From contig JAAOXY010000041.1 in assembly GCA_018221065.1 (NCBI GenBank), positions 1-9,694 on the forward strand: a stretch of 9,694 nucleotides of DNA. Reading direction: 5' to 3'. Each line of letters opens with the position of its first letter. Positions within the stretch are counted from its first letter, which is position 1. Origin of the DNA: Candidatus Aenigmatarchaeota archaeon. GTDB lineage: Archaea > Aenigmatarchaeota > Aenigmatarchaeia > Aenigmatarchaeales > Aenigmatarchaeaceae. Made by a program: the position numbers and the translations under genes. Below the pieces are notes generated by a model that did not search any database, was not told the DNA's origin, and saw only the letters and a program-made list of their open reading frames with translations. Positions 1-6,459 of the stretch are shown here, one piece after another.

Positions 1-1707
1 AGAAAGCTTCGTGCAGTTGCAGGTGAACTAGGTAAAGTAGATCCTGCTGCAATGTTTGAAGCATTGAGAGGAAAAGATTTCCAGTATCAATATTTCCCTT
101 CCAATTGTCTAATTGAATTAGATGAAGAACCACCAAGAGACATGAATGAAAAAGCACTTGACATAACTTTAATTTTATCAAAGATGTTACACGCAAGTAT
201 CGCAGATGAGATACACACAATGAGAAAAATAGTAACAGATGGTTCAAACACTTCTGCATTCCAACGTACTGCACTTGTTGGTAGAAACGGTTACTTAGAC
301 ACAAGCAAAGGAAAAGTGTCAATAGATAATATTTCAGTTGAAGAAGAATCGGCAGGTATAGTTGAAAAACAAAACAAATATGCTGTGTATAGATTAGATA
401 GATTAGGAATACCTTTGGTTGAGATTGGAACAGGACCAGACATAAAAGATCCGGAACATGCACAAGAAGTTGCAGAAAAAATTGGTATGTTAATAAGATC
501 AACAGGAAAAAGCCAAAGAGGAATTGGTTCAACAAGACAAGATGTTAATGTTTCTATTCGTGGTGGTAATAGGATTGAGATAAAGGGTGTTCAGGAACTT
601 GGTATGATAAAGATAATGATAGATAATGAGATACAAAGACAGAAGAACCTTATTCAATTACCAAAGCAGATAGGTAAAGTAAAATTAAGGGAACCGGAAG
701 AAGTTACAGGAATATTTGATGATACTAAATGTGAATTTATTAAGAAGATTGTAAAACGTAATGGAACAATTTATGGAATGGTCTTACCAAACATGACAGG
801 ACTTCTAGGAAAAGAATTATGTTCTGGAAAAACATTAGGAAGAGAACTTGCAGATTATGCAGTATCTCACGGAGTAAAAGGTATGATTCATTCTGATGAA
901 GATTTAAAAAAATATAAAATAGAACCTGACTTCGAAGAGATGTCAATTTTATTAAAAAGAAAAGAAAATGACGCAGTTATGATTATAGCTGGTGATGAAG
1001 AAGCTCTAAGAGCAATTAACGCAGTAAAAGACAGGTTAGCAATATTAATCAAAGGTATTGTACCAAAAGAAACAAGAGCTGCAAACCCAGACGGAACAAC
1101 AAGGTACACAAGACCTTTACCAGGATCTGGAAGAATGTATCCAGAAACAGATCTTAAACCAATCAAAGTAGATAAGAAATATTTAAAAACATTGAAACTT
1201 CCAGAAACATTAGAAGCAAAAGCAAAAAGATACAAGAAGATAATACCAAAAGATATGGTAGGTCAAATATTGAGAAGTGAATATCTTGAGTTCTTTGAGA
1301 ATAATAATAAAAAATATGATGCTACACTTATAGCAAATATAATAACTTCTTTGTTAAAAGATCTTAGAAGAAATGGAGTTAAGACAGAGAATATAACAGA
1401 TGAACACCTGTTGCAAGTTCTAGATATGTACAAGAAGAAAACAATAGTAAAAGAAGCAATACCAACTGTACTAGAATCAATAGCAAAAAATCCAAACTTA
1501 AATGTTAGTCAAGCTTTAGATAAAACCGGAATAAAGTCCATGACAGAAAAAGAATTAGATAAGATAATTGATGACGTATTTAAGAACAATCCTAAGTTAG
1601 TTGAAGAAAAGAAGATGTCAGCACTAATGGGAGATGTAATGAAAGTAGTGCGTGGAAGAATATCTGGTAAGATTGTTGCAAAGAAAATTTCAGAAAGATT
1701 AAAGTGA
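1..1707 (+). CDS. gatE: Glutamyl-tRNA(Gln) amidotransferase subunit E, 5'-truncated by the window edge
   Basis: GatE is the tRNA-binding kinase/transamidase subunit of the archaeal GatDE complex. It phosphorylates Glu-tRNA(Gln) and, with ammonia from the GatD asparaginase subunit, converts it to Gln-tRNA(Gln) in the cytosol. The frame is open from base 1 and reads RKLRAVAGELGKVDPAAMFE, a typical internal GatE stretch, so the first ATG at 52 is internal and the true start is upstream. Visible are 568 codons. The GatB-like cradle is at about nt 1-760, with CLIELDEEPP and LVEIGTGPDI. A GAD-type insertion follows at about nt 760-1080 (MVLPNMTGLLGKEL onward), which distinguishes GatE from GatB. 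Next comes the conserved TTRYTRPLPGSGRMYPETD block, then a helical YqeY-like tail (about nt 1230-1707). Its presence implies there is no direct GlnRS route and that gatD lies elsewhere. The stop overlaps the convergent downstream gene by 9 nt. Confidence 0.97.
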   Translation, partial: RKLRAVAGELGKVDPAAMFEALRGKDFQYQYFPSNCLIELDEEPPRDMNEKALDITLILSKMLHASIADEIHTMRKIVTDGSNTSAFQRTALVGRNGYLDTSKGKVSIDNISVEEESAGIVEKQNKYAVYRLDRLGIPLVEIGTGPDIKDPEHAQEVAEKIGMLIRSTGKSQRGIGSTRQDVNVSIRGGNRIEIKGVQELGMIKIMIDNEIQRQKNLIQLPKQIGKVKLREPEEVTGIFDDTKCEFIKKIVKRNGTIYGMVLPNMTGLLGKELCSGKTLGRELADYAVSHGVKGMIHSDEDLKKYKIEPDFEEMSILLKRKENDAVMIIAGDEEALRAINAVKDRLAILIKGIVPKETRAANPDGTTRYTRPLPGSGRMYPETDLKPIKVDKKYLKTLKLPETLEAKAKRYKKIIPKDMVGQILRSEYLEFFENNNKKYDATLIANIITSLLKDLRRNGVKTENITDEHLLQVLDMYKKKTIVKEAIPTVLESIAKNPNLNVSQALDKTGIKSMTEKELDKIIDDVFKNNPKLVEEKKMSALMGDVMKVVRGRISGKIVAKKISERLK

Positions 1708-3003
1708 TTCTTCTCTTAAAGGCCAACCAATTAATGCAGTAGGAACAGCATCTATAATTTTAACTCTTAAGAATTTTCCAAGTTGGTTACCAGACTTGTT
1801 TATTATAATTTTCTTATATGAAAAGTTCCTTCCAATCCACTGGCCTTCTCTATCACCTTTTTTGGATATCAATATATCACCTTTCCAACCAATCCATTCT
1901 TTATTTTTAATAAGAGAATAATTCAAAACAAGATTTGTCATAACTCTCGTTCTTTCTTTCATAACGTCAGTTGGTATTTGCTGCAATGCTTGCGCAGGTG
2001 TGTTAGGTCTCATTGCATATCTGGAAATATTAGCAAAGTCAGAATCAATTCTTTTTAATACTTTAATTGTATTTTTAAATTGTTCTTCGGTCTCTCCAGG
2101 AAAACCAACAATAACATCAGTCCAAAGTGTTATTTTAAATACTTTTTTTATTTCATCAACAACTTCTATAAATTCTTCAGCAGTATATTGTCTCCCCATC
2201 GTTTTCAATATTTCATTGTCACCTGATTGCATTGGTAAGTGAAAGAACTTGTACATTTTTCTATTGTTAAATACTCCCATTAGTTCAGGCAGTTTATCTT
2301 TTATGTTGTTTATGTTCAACATTCCAACTCTAACACGAAAATCTCCACGTATCTTTGTTATGTCTCCCAAAAGTTCATGTAATCTACTTTCACCATATTT
2401 ATCAAAACCATACGCACCAGTATCTTGTCCAGTTATCCAAACTTCTTTACATCCTTCTTGTACAGCTTTTTCAATATCTTGTAATATTTTTACTTTAGGA
2501 TATGATTTTATCTCACCTTTAGCTATCTTTGTAGCACAATAAGTACAATGTCCGGTGCATCCAGTTGCTATTGGAACTATGTGTACTGTTTTATTATGCC
2601 TTAATTTTGGTTCACCGAGAATAGATTTTTCTTCACCTTCTAATAATCTAACTCTGCCACCACCAAATATTTTATCCATTACTCTAGCAAACTCAGAAGT
2701 TTTATGAGTACTAACAAAACTAGCATTAGGAACAGTTGTTGCAAGCCTATCAAAACCAGCATCAACAAAACATCCAGTTACAACTAATTTAGAATCTGGA
2801 AACTTTTCAGCAAGAGTTTCTAATCTATAAAGAATTTTTTGCTCAGTAACAGCTTTTACAACACAAGAATTAACAATTACAGCATCAGCATTAGATTCGC
2901 TATCCACTATATTATAACCATACTTAGTTAGAAGTCCGGCAATCACTTCTGATTGTGATTGATTTGCACTACATCCATATGTCTCAATGTAGACTCTCCG
3001 CAT
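1699..3003 (-). CDS. Radical-SAM tRNA (N6-threonylcarbamoyladenosine37-C2) methylthiotransferase, CDKAL1/e-MtaB type
   Basis: The predicted role is conversion of t6A37 to ms2t6A37 in ANN-decoding tRNAs, using two 4Fe-4S clusters and two SAM per turnover. The 434-aa length suits the family. The N-terminal MTTase (UPF0004) domain starts YIETYGCSANQSQSE and has its three cluster cysteines at C11, C47 and C78. The radical-SAM core has C149-xxx-C153-xx-C156 (GCTGHCTYC), with family-typical ITGQDTGAYG (190-199) and DVIVGFPGETEEQF further on. About the last 65 residues fit a C-terminal TRAM RNA-binding domain. The motif pattern is closer to the archaeal/eukaryotic CDKAL1 group than to bacterial MiaB or RimO; that assignment comes from recall of the family and was not tested with a tree. 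No Shine-Dalgarno is visible before the ATG. The gene diverges from the deaminase gene 36 bp away and converges on gatE with a 9-nt overlap. Confidence 0.93.
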   Translation of the reverse strand: MRRVYIETYGCSANQSQSEVIAGLLTKYGYNIVDSESNADAVIVNSCVVKAVTEQKILYRLETLAEKFPDSKLVVTGCFVDAGFDRLATTVPNASFVSTHKTSEFARVMDKIFGGGRVRLLEGEEKSILGEPKLRHNKTVHIVPIATGCTGHCTYCATKIAKGEIKSYPKVKILQDIEKAVQEGCKEVWITGQDTGAYGFDKYGESRLHELLGDITKIRGDFRVRVGMLNINNIKDKLPELMGVFNNRKMYKFFHLPMQSGDNEILKTMGRQYTAEEFIEVVDEIKKVFKITLWTDVIVGFPGETEEQFKNTIKVLKRIDSDFANISRYAMRPNTPAQALQQIPTDVMKERTRVMTNLVLNYSLIKNKEWIGWKGDILISKKGDREGQWIGRNFSYKKIIINKSGNQLGKFLRVKIIDAVPTALIGWPLREESL

Positions 3004-3011
3004 AAAATCAC

Positions 3012-3039
3012 TTAAATATTTGATTGTCCAATAAGTTGT
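3012..3039 (+). promoter_or_regulatory. Putative leaderless promoter of the deaminase gene
   Basis: A TATA-like TTAAAT lies at 3012-3017, centred about 25 bp before the ATG at 3040. An archaeal start site at the usual distance would fall on the start codon, and no Shine-Dalgarno is present, so a leaderless mRNA is inferred. CCAAT at 3028-3032 begins 14 bp after the start of AAAT, the same spacing as in two other promoters in the window. The whole 36-bp divergent gap must also serve the minus-strand gene, whose TATA box is less clear; AACTTATT read on the minus strand near 3030-3037 is one candidate. Confidence 0.45.
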
Positions 3040-4308
3040 ATGTCTTCGATATTAATTAAGAATGCCAAGTATATAATAACTCCTAACAAAGTTCTAAAAA
3101 ATAAGAATATACTGATAGAAGACGACACTATTGTTTCTTTTAATGAAACAGACACATCTGATCATGTTATTGACGGTTCTAATTCAATCGTAACACCAGG
3201 ATTGATTAATGCTCATACTCATGCAGCAATGAGTTTATTCAGAGGATATGCAGATGATCTACCTTTAAAAGAATGGTTAGAAAGAAAGATACTTCCTGTT
3301 GAAGCCAAACTTAAACCAGAAGATATCCATCTCGGAACATTACTTTCATGTGTTGAGATGATAAAATCAGGTACCACTTCTTTCGTCGATATGTACTATG
3401 ATGTAAAATCTGTAGTCAAAGCTGTTCAGAAAATTGGAATGCGTGCATGTGTTTCTGAAGTAGTCACAGATAATTTTGATAGAGATCTCAGAGAGACGGC
3501 TATAAAAAAATCAAAAGAAGCTTTGAATTATGTTAAGTCATTAAATGACCCAAAGATTATTCCTTCTATTGCTCCGCATTCTCTTTACACATGTTCACAA
3601 AATCTGTATCTTGATTTGAAAGACATGGCAATGGAACATCAAGTAAAGATGCACACACATCTAGCTGAGACAAAGCAAGAAGAAGCAGATGTTTACAAGA
3701 TTTATTCTTTAAAGCCATTTGAAGTTATGCAGAAGATGAGAATGCTCGGACCTGAGTTTATTCTTGCTCATTGTGTTTGGTTAACAAAAGAAAATATAAT
3801 GGATATAGCAGATTCTGGATCATATGTTGTTCATAATCCAGTTTCAAATTTAAAACTAGGTTCAGGAATTGCACCAGCCAATGATCTAATGCATGCTAAT
3901 GCTAAGCTTTGTTTAGGAACAGACGGTTCAGCAAGCAACAACACTGTTGATATGTTTGAAACCATGAAGATGACTTCTATTTTACACAAAGGTAATGATC
4001 TAAATCCAATTGCAACACCAGCACATAGAGTCATAGAAGCAGCCACTACTAATGCAGCTGGCATATTCAACATAGATAATAGAATAGCAAAGGGTGGTGT
4101 AGGTGATTTAGTTCTGATAGATATCAGAAAACCTCATCTTCAACCGCTGATAAATCCAGTTTCTCAGATAGTTTACAGCGCAAAATCAACTGATGTGAAT
4201 ACGGTCATAATTGATGGAAGAATAGTCATGAAAAACAGGAAGATTCCGGGTATTGATGAAGAACAGCTGTATCAGGATGTTGAAAAAACAGTCAAAAGAT
4301 TGATATAG
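3040..4308 (+). CDS. mtaD: 5-methylthioadenosine/S-adenosylhomocysteine/5'-deoxyadenosine deaminase (amidohydrolase family)
   Basis: This is a zinc-dependent amidohydrolase that hydrolytically deaminates adenosine-type by-products of SAM enzymes (MTA, SAH, 5'-deoxyadenosine) to the inosine analogues. The 422-aa protein has the composite beta-sandwich ends and central TIM barrel of the family. Visible metal and active-site motifs are H59/H61 in TPGLINAHTHAAMS, APHSLYTC around H180, HTHLAET with H207 and E210, H244 in LAHCVWL, and D295 in CLGTDGSASNN. The HNPVSNLKLGSG segment (265-276) and the LPLKEWLERKILPVEAKL segment near 74-91 match the MtaD/DadD branch better than cytosine or guanine deaminases. 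Which substrate dominates cannot be read from the sequence. It lies back-to-back with a radical-SAM enzyme that produces 5'-deoxyadenosine and SAH, which fits a salvage role. The chosen ATG puts the TATA box at the leaderless distance. Confidence 0.9.
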   Translation: MSSILIKNAKYIITPNKVLKNKNILIEDDTIVSFNETDTSDHVIDGSNSIVTPGLINAHTHAAMSLFRGYADDLPLKEWLERKILPVEAKLKPEDIHLGTLLSCVEMIKSGTTSFVDMYYDVKSVVKAVQKIGMRACVSEVVTDNFDRDLRETAIKKSKEALNYVKSLNDPKIIPSIAPHSLYTCSQNLYLDLKDMAMEHQVKMHTHLAETKQEEADVYKIYSLKPFEVMQKMRMLGPEFILAHCVWLTKENIMDIADSGSYVVHNPVSNLKLGSGIAPANDLMHANAKLCLGTDGSASNNTVDMFETMKMTSILHKGNDLNPIATPAHRVIEAATTNAAGIFNIDNRIAKGGVGDLVLIDIRKPHLQPLINPVSQIVYSAKSTDVNTVIIDGRIVMKNRKIPGIDEEQLYQDVEKTVKRLI

Positions 4309-4328
4309 ATTTCTAAGAAAAAACACCC

Positions 4329-4364
4329 TTAAATCCTTTTCTACCCAATTTTTAATTAGGGGAG
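4329..4364 (+). promoter_or_regulatory. Putative promoter and ribosome binding site of the 321-aa gene
   Basis: TTAAAT at 4329-4334 is a TATA candidate, ACCCAATT follows at 4343-4350, and GGGGAG at 4359-4364 lies 4 nt before the ATG at 4369. A start site about 26 bp after the TATA box would fall near 4357-4360, leaving a very short leader. The element order and spacing nearly duplicate the mcm promoter. CCCAATT and AATTAGGG (4344-4361) could also pair as a hairpin with one bulged A, but most of it would lie upstream of the inferred start site. Confidence 0.5.
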
Positions 4365-4368
4365 AACT

Positions 4369-5334
4369 ATGGCTAGGAAAATACGATCAGGATTAGTTTT
4401 TGGAAAATCTGGAGAAAGTACCAATCCAGCTTATTTGTCAATAGATCCTAAAGAGATGGATTTGTATAGATACGTTGATGTTGAATCGATATTTCTTCAA
4501 CTTGGTTACGAAATAAAAGGCGTACCTAAAGAAATAAGGAAAGCACACCCTCGTAGAACAATTCGTCATTCTAAAAAATATATGTACAAATTCTTAATAC
4601 CTGATCCATGCGTTGATTGTAAATCAGATAATAAATCTTCTTTTCTCAATGAACTTAGTGTTGAATATAGAGAATTGTATAAAACATCTTTTAAAGAATC
4701 TGAGAAAGATTTGAAAAGATTTGATAAATTTGCCAAATCTGTAAAGAATCAAGATGACAAAGATTATGTTGAAGAATTTGATGATATTTGTAAGAATTCA
4801 GGAAATAGGCTAGCTGTAAAGATTATAGAAGCAGCAGAAGAGAAGAAAAGACTAAAAAAAATTAGAGATAGAGAATTCAAGATAAATGCAAAAAGAAAAG
4901 AAAAAAGAAAAGAAGGCATGAGTTTGTTATATGGCTTACCTGCTAGACTTGGTTTAGGTGGTGTTGGTTATGCGGGAGGAAAGATAATATCTAATACTCT
5001 TGGCGATAAAATACCATTTCTTAAGGAAAATTCTGGTGAATTAGCAATGGGAATAGCTGCAACATTGTTCATAGGTGCGGGTTATGGTATTGATAAATAT
5101 CAAGAAATGAAAGACAATACAGCAGAAAAAATATATCAAGCAAAAACAAAAAAAGTGAGTAAAAAACTTGCTGATTCTAAGCGTGCTATAGTTGTCCAGA
5201 CTTTAGCAGAAGTACTTAATACATATGCAGAGAGTCGTCCTGAGATGGTAAAGAAGTTTGGGTACAAATCCGAAAAACAGATAAAGAAGGAACTCAATAA
5301 TTATTTAAAGAAATATGAGAAATATGCGAAGTGA
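4369..5334 (+). CDS. Hypothetical protein with coiled, basic and glycine-rich hydrophobic segments
   Basis: I do not recognise a family. The 321-aa protein begins with a mixed N-terminal part (1-80) that ends in a CVDC pair (C81, C84), with one more cysteine at C141. A strongly charged, probably helical or coiled-coil stretch covers about 95-183 and ends in a Lys/Arg/Glu-rich run (157-182). Two hydrophobic, small-residue-rich segments follow at about 184-210 (GLGGVGYAGG inside) and 224-242 (MGIAATLFIGAGYGI). They could be a membrane hairpin or a glycine-zipper-like insertion. A charged helical tail (243-321) closes the protein. There is no signal peptide at the N-terminus. The gene has its own promoter and a GGGGAG ribosome site, and is followed after 6 nt by a 91-aa gene, so they are probably co-transcribed. 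Base composition and codon use look like the neighbours, giving no sign of recent transfer. A membrane-associated structural or tethering role is only a guess. Confidence 0.85.
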   Translation: MARKIRSGLVFGKSGESTNPAYLSIDPKEMDLYRYVDVESIFLQLGYEIKGVPKEIRKAHPRRTIRHSKKYMYKFLIPDPCVDCKSDNKSSFLNELSVEYRELYKTSFKESEKDLKRFDKFAKSVKNQDDKDYVEEFDDICKNSGNRLAVKIIEAAEEKKRLKKIRDREFKINAKRKEKRKEGMSLLYGLPARLGLGGVGYAGGKIISNTLGDKIPFLKENSGELAMGIAATLFIGAGYGIDKYQEMKDNTAEKIYQAKTKKVSKKLADSKRAIVVQTLAEVLNTYAESRPEMVKKFGYKSEKQIKKELNNYLKKYEKYAK

Positions 5335-5340
5335 TAATAA

Positions 5341-5616
5341 ATGGCTATATTTGATTCAATGGGAAATACAATTGAATACGCAGAGATAATTTACGAAGGT
5401 ATGAAACATAAAGCTGACATAGCTACACCAGAAGAATTACCAGGCGTATATTGTGATGCTGTTATAGTTACAACTACGTATGAAGCTATGCTATTATTAC
5501 GCGAACCAGGAACAGAAATATACAAGACTATCAAAGGCATATATGAGTCTCAAAAAGCTCTCGTAGAGAATATAGAAGCTAGAGCAAAAGCTGAAAGAAT
5601 AAATCTAAAATGCTAA
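5341..5616 (+). CDS. Small hypothetical protein (91 aa), second gene of a two-gene unit
   Basis: The family is unrecognised. The protein is soluble-looking with no signal peptide or membrane segment. It reads as a likely helix (12-24), a short hydrophobic strand (AVIVTTT, 40-46), an amphipathic helix (47-55) and a longer C-terminal helix (58-87), ending in an exposed-looking Cys91; the only other cysteine is C37. The ATG follows the upstream stop after only TAATAA, with no strong Shine-Dalgarno. Translation is therefore probably coupled to the 321-aa gene, and the two may work together. The stop overlaps that of convergent dph6 by 3-4 nt. Codon use is ordinary for the window, and the downstream gene boundary fits a real gene. 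Its shortness and lack of a recognised domain are the main doubts. Confidence 0.75.
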   Translation: MAIFDSMGNTIEYAEIIYEGMKHKADIATPEELPGVYCDAVIVTTTYEAMLLLREPGTEIYKTIKGIYESQKALVENIEARAKAERINLKC

Positions 5617-6287
5617 TTCTTTGGAATCAACTTAGCATCTTTTATTATGAAGGATCCAGAAGTTCCATCCCATTTTACTTCCGAATCAGTTACTTCTACT
5701 CTACTTTGATACAACGGACAATCTAAAACAATAGTCTCAAACTCTCCACCTTCTCCAGCAATATGAATTCCATGTTTTTTCTTAACTTCCAACAAATCAT
5801 CAATGCATTTGTCGTCAATTTCTCGTCCTAACCATGATTCATCAAGTCCATCAGCAGCTACTCCAACTATTATGACTTTGAATCCTTCTTTTACCATTGT
5901 TCTTAGATATTTCTCAACATCCGCATGCCATAATGGAGCAACCAATTCAATCTTAAGTTCTTCACAGACCTTAGCTACTCTATCTCTTTGATATTCAGAT
6001 TCAATAGCACCACAAAGAATACCATCAATATCTAGATCTTTTACAAGTATCTTGATATCTTCAACTTCTTTTTCCTTTATTCCGAAAGACTTCTTTGTAG
6101 CTAATTTCATACCCAAAGTTTGAGAAAGTAGCATAACCATTCCAATATTGTCAGTATGATACATGTAGCTTTCAGGATTTTCACTCATTACAGTGCCTAG
6201 AAAGTGTATTTTATGGCCTTCTTGCTTAGCTTTGTAGATAGCATATGTACTATCCTTTCCACCTGAGAATAATCCAACTAATTTCAT
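5613..6287 (-). CDS. dph6: Diphthine--ammonia ligase (ATP-dependent PP-loop protein)
   Basis: Dph6 catalyses the last step of diphthamide formation on archaeal/eukaryotic EF2, amidating diphthine with ammonia and ATP through an adenylated intermediate. The 224-aa length matches the single-domain archaeal form. The N-terminus carries the PP-loop SGGKDST (8-14). Further family signatures are CGAIESEYQRDR (92-103), APLWH (117-121), GVAADGLDESWLGREID (142-158) and the C-terminal EGGEFET (179-185), characteristic of the Dph6/MJ0570-type group. A TATA-like box sits at the leaderless distance from the ATG and no Shine-Dalgarno is seen. The pathway also needs Dph2 and Dph5 elsewhere in the genome; Dph2 uses SAM and releases MTA, a substrate class of the deaminase encoded at 3040-4308. 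Functional assignment rests on motifs; other PP-loop enzymes such as TtcA or GuaA lack the C-terminal EGGEFET. Confidence 0.92.
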   Translation of the reverse strand: MKLVGLFSGGKDSTYAIYKAKQEGHKIHFLGTVMSENPESYMYHTDNIGMVMLLSQTLGMKLATKKSFGIKEKEVEDIKILVKDLDIDGILCGAIESEYQRDRVAKVCEELKIELVAPLWHADVEKYLRTMVKEGFKVIIVGVAADGLDESWLGREIDDKCIDDLLEVKKKHGIHIAGEGGEFETIVLDCPLYQSRVEVTDSEVKWDGTSGSFIIKDAKLIPKN

Positions 6288-6302
6288 GCGCTTTATTTAG
6301 AT

Positions 6303-6327
6303 TTAGTAGATTTAAAGATACTACTAA
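6303..6327 (-). promoter_or_regulatory. Putative leaderless dph6 promoter framed by an inverted repeat
   Basis: On the minus strand CTTTAAAT (6310-6317) is a TATA candidate centred about 26 bp upstream of the dph6 ATG, so the transcript would begin at or next to the start codon. Perfect 7-bp inverted arms, TTAGTAG (6303-6309) and CTACTAA (6321-6327), flank this box with an 11-bp spacer. That layout would suit a repressor competing with TBP, but regulator binding is inferred only from position. Confidence 0.4.
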
Positions 6328-6376
6328 CCAATGACTCCATCAGAAATACTCCTTTTCCAAAAGGCTTCCAATCGAA

Positions 6377-6424
6377 CCTTTATTTAAAAAGCCTTTAAAT
6401 ACTTCTTAGTTCCATATATATTAC
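6377..6424 (+). promoter_or_regulatory. Putative tbp promoter with two TATA-like boxes
   Basis: TTTAAATA at 6394-6401 is the best TATA candidate and predicts a start site near 6420-6424, giving a leader of about 35-40 nt. A second TATA-like run, CCTTTATTTA (6377-6386), lies 15 bp upstream and shares CCTTTA with the first. The arms AAAGGCTT (6360-6367) and AAGCCTTT (6389-6396) form a perfect 8-bp inverted repeat whose right arm enters the main TATA box. Confidence 0.45.
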
Positions 6425-6444
6425 ACTTTTTTGAATCTAATCAT

Positions 6445-6451
6445 AGGAGGT
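6445..6451 (+). promoter_or_regulatory. Canonical Shine-Dalgarno of tbp
   Basis: AGGAGGT, a full anti-Shine-Dalgarno match, lies 8 nt before the ATG at 6460 and fixes that start. It is the strongest ribosome site in the window; several other genes here appear leaderless or have only weak G-rich sites. Confidence 0.85.
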
Positions 6452-6459
6452 AGTATTAG

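Noticed and set aside
52..54. ATG at 52 as the gatE start
   Set aside because: The frame is open from base 1 and the upstream residues match the GatE interior, so the gene is truncated by the window and this Met is internal.
888..1235. Antisense open frame of 115 codons inside gatE
   Set aside because: Shadow of gatE; hydrophobic Ser/Phe/Ile-rich translation without a promoter or ribosome site.
2000..2542. Two plus-strand open frames inside the methylthiotransferase gene
   Set aside because: Opposite-strand shadows of a motif-verified gene; no recognisable domain.
4344..4361. Hairpin CCCAATT/AATTAGGG masking the ribosome site of the 321-aa gene
   Set aside because: The inferred transcription start lies at about 4357-4360, so the left arm is probably not transcribed; a promoter-element reading fits better.
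6288..6459. tRNA, small RNA or riboswitch in the longest intergenic region
   Set aside because: No cloverleaf or conserved aptamer pattern was seen; the contents are explained by two divergent promoters.
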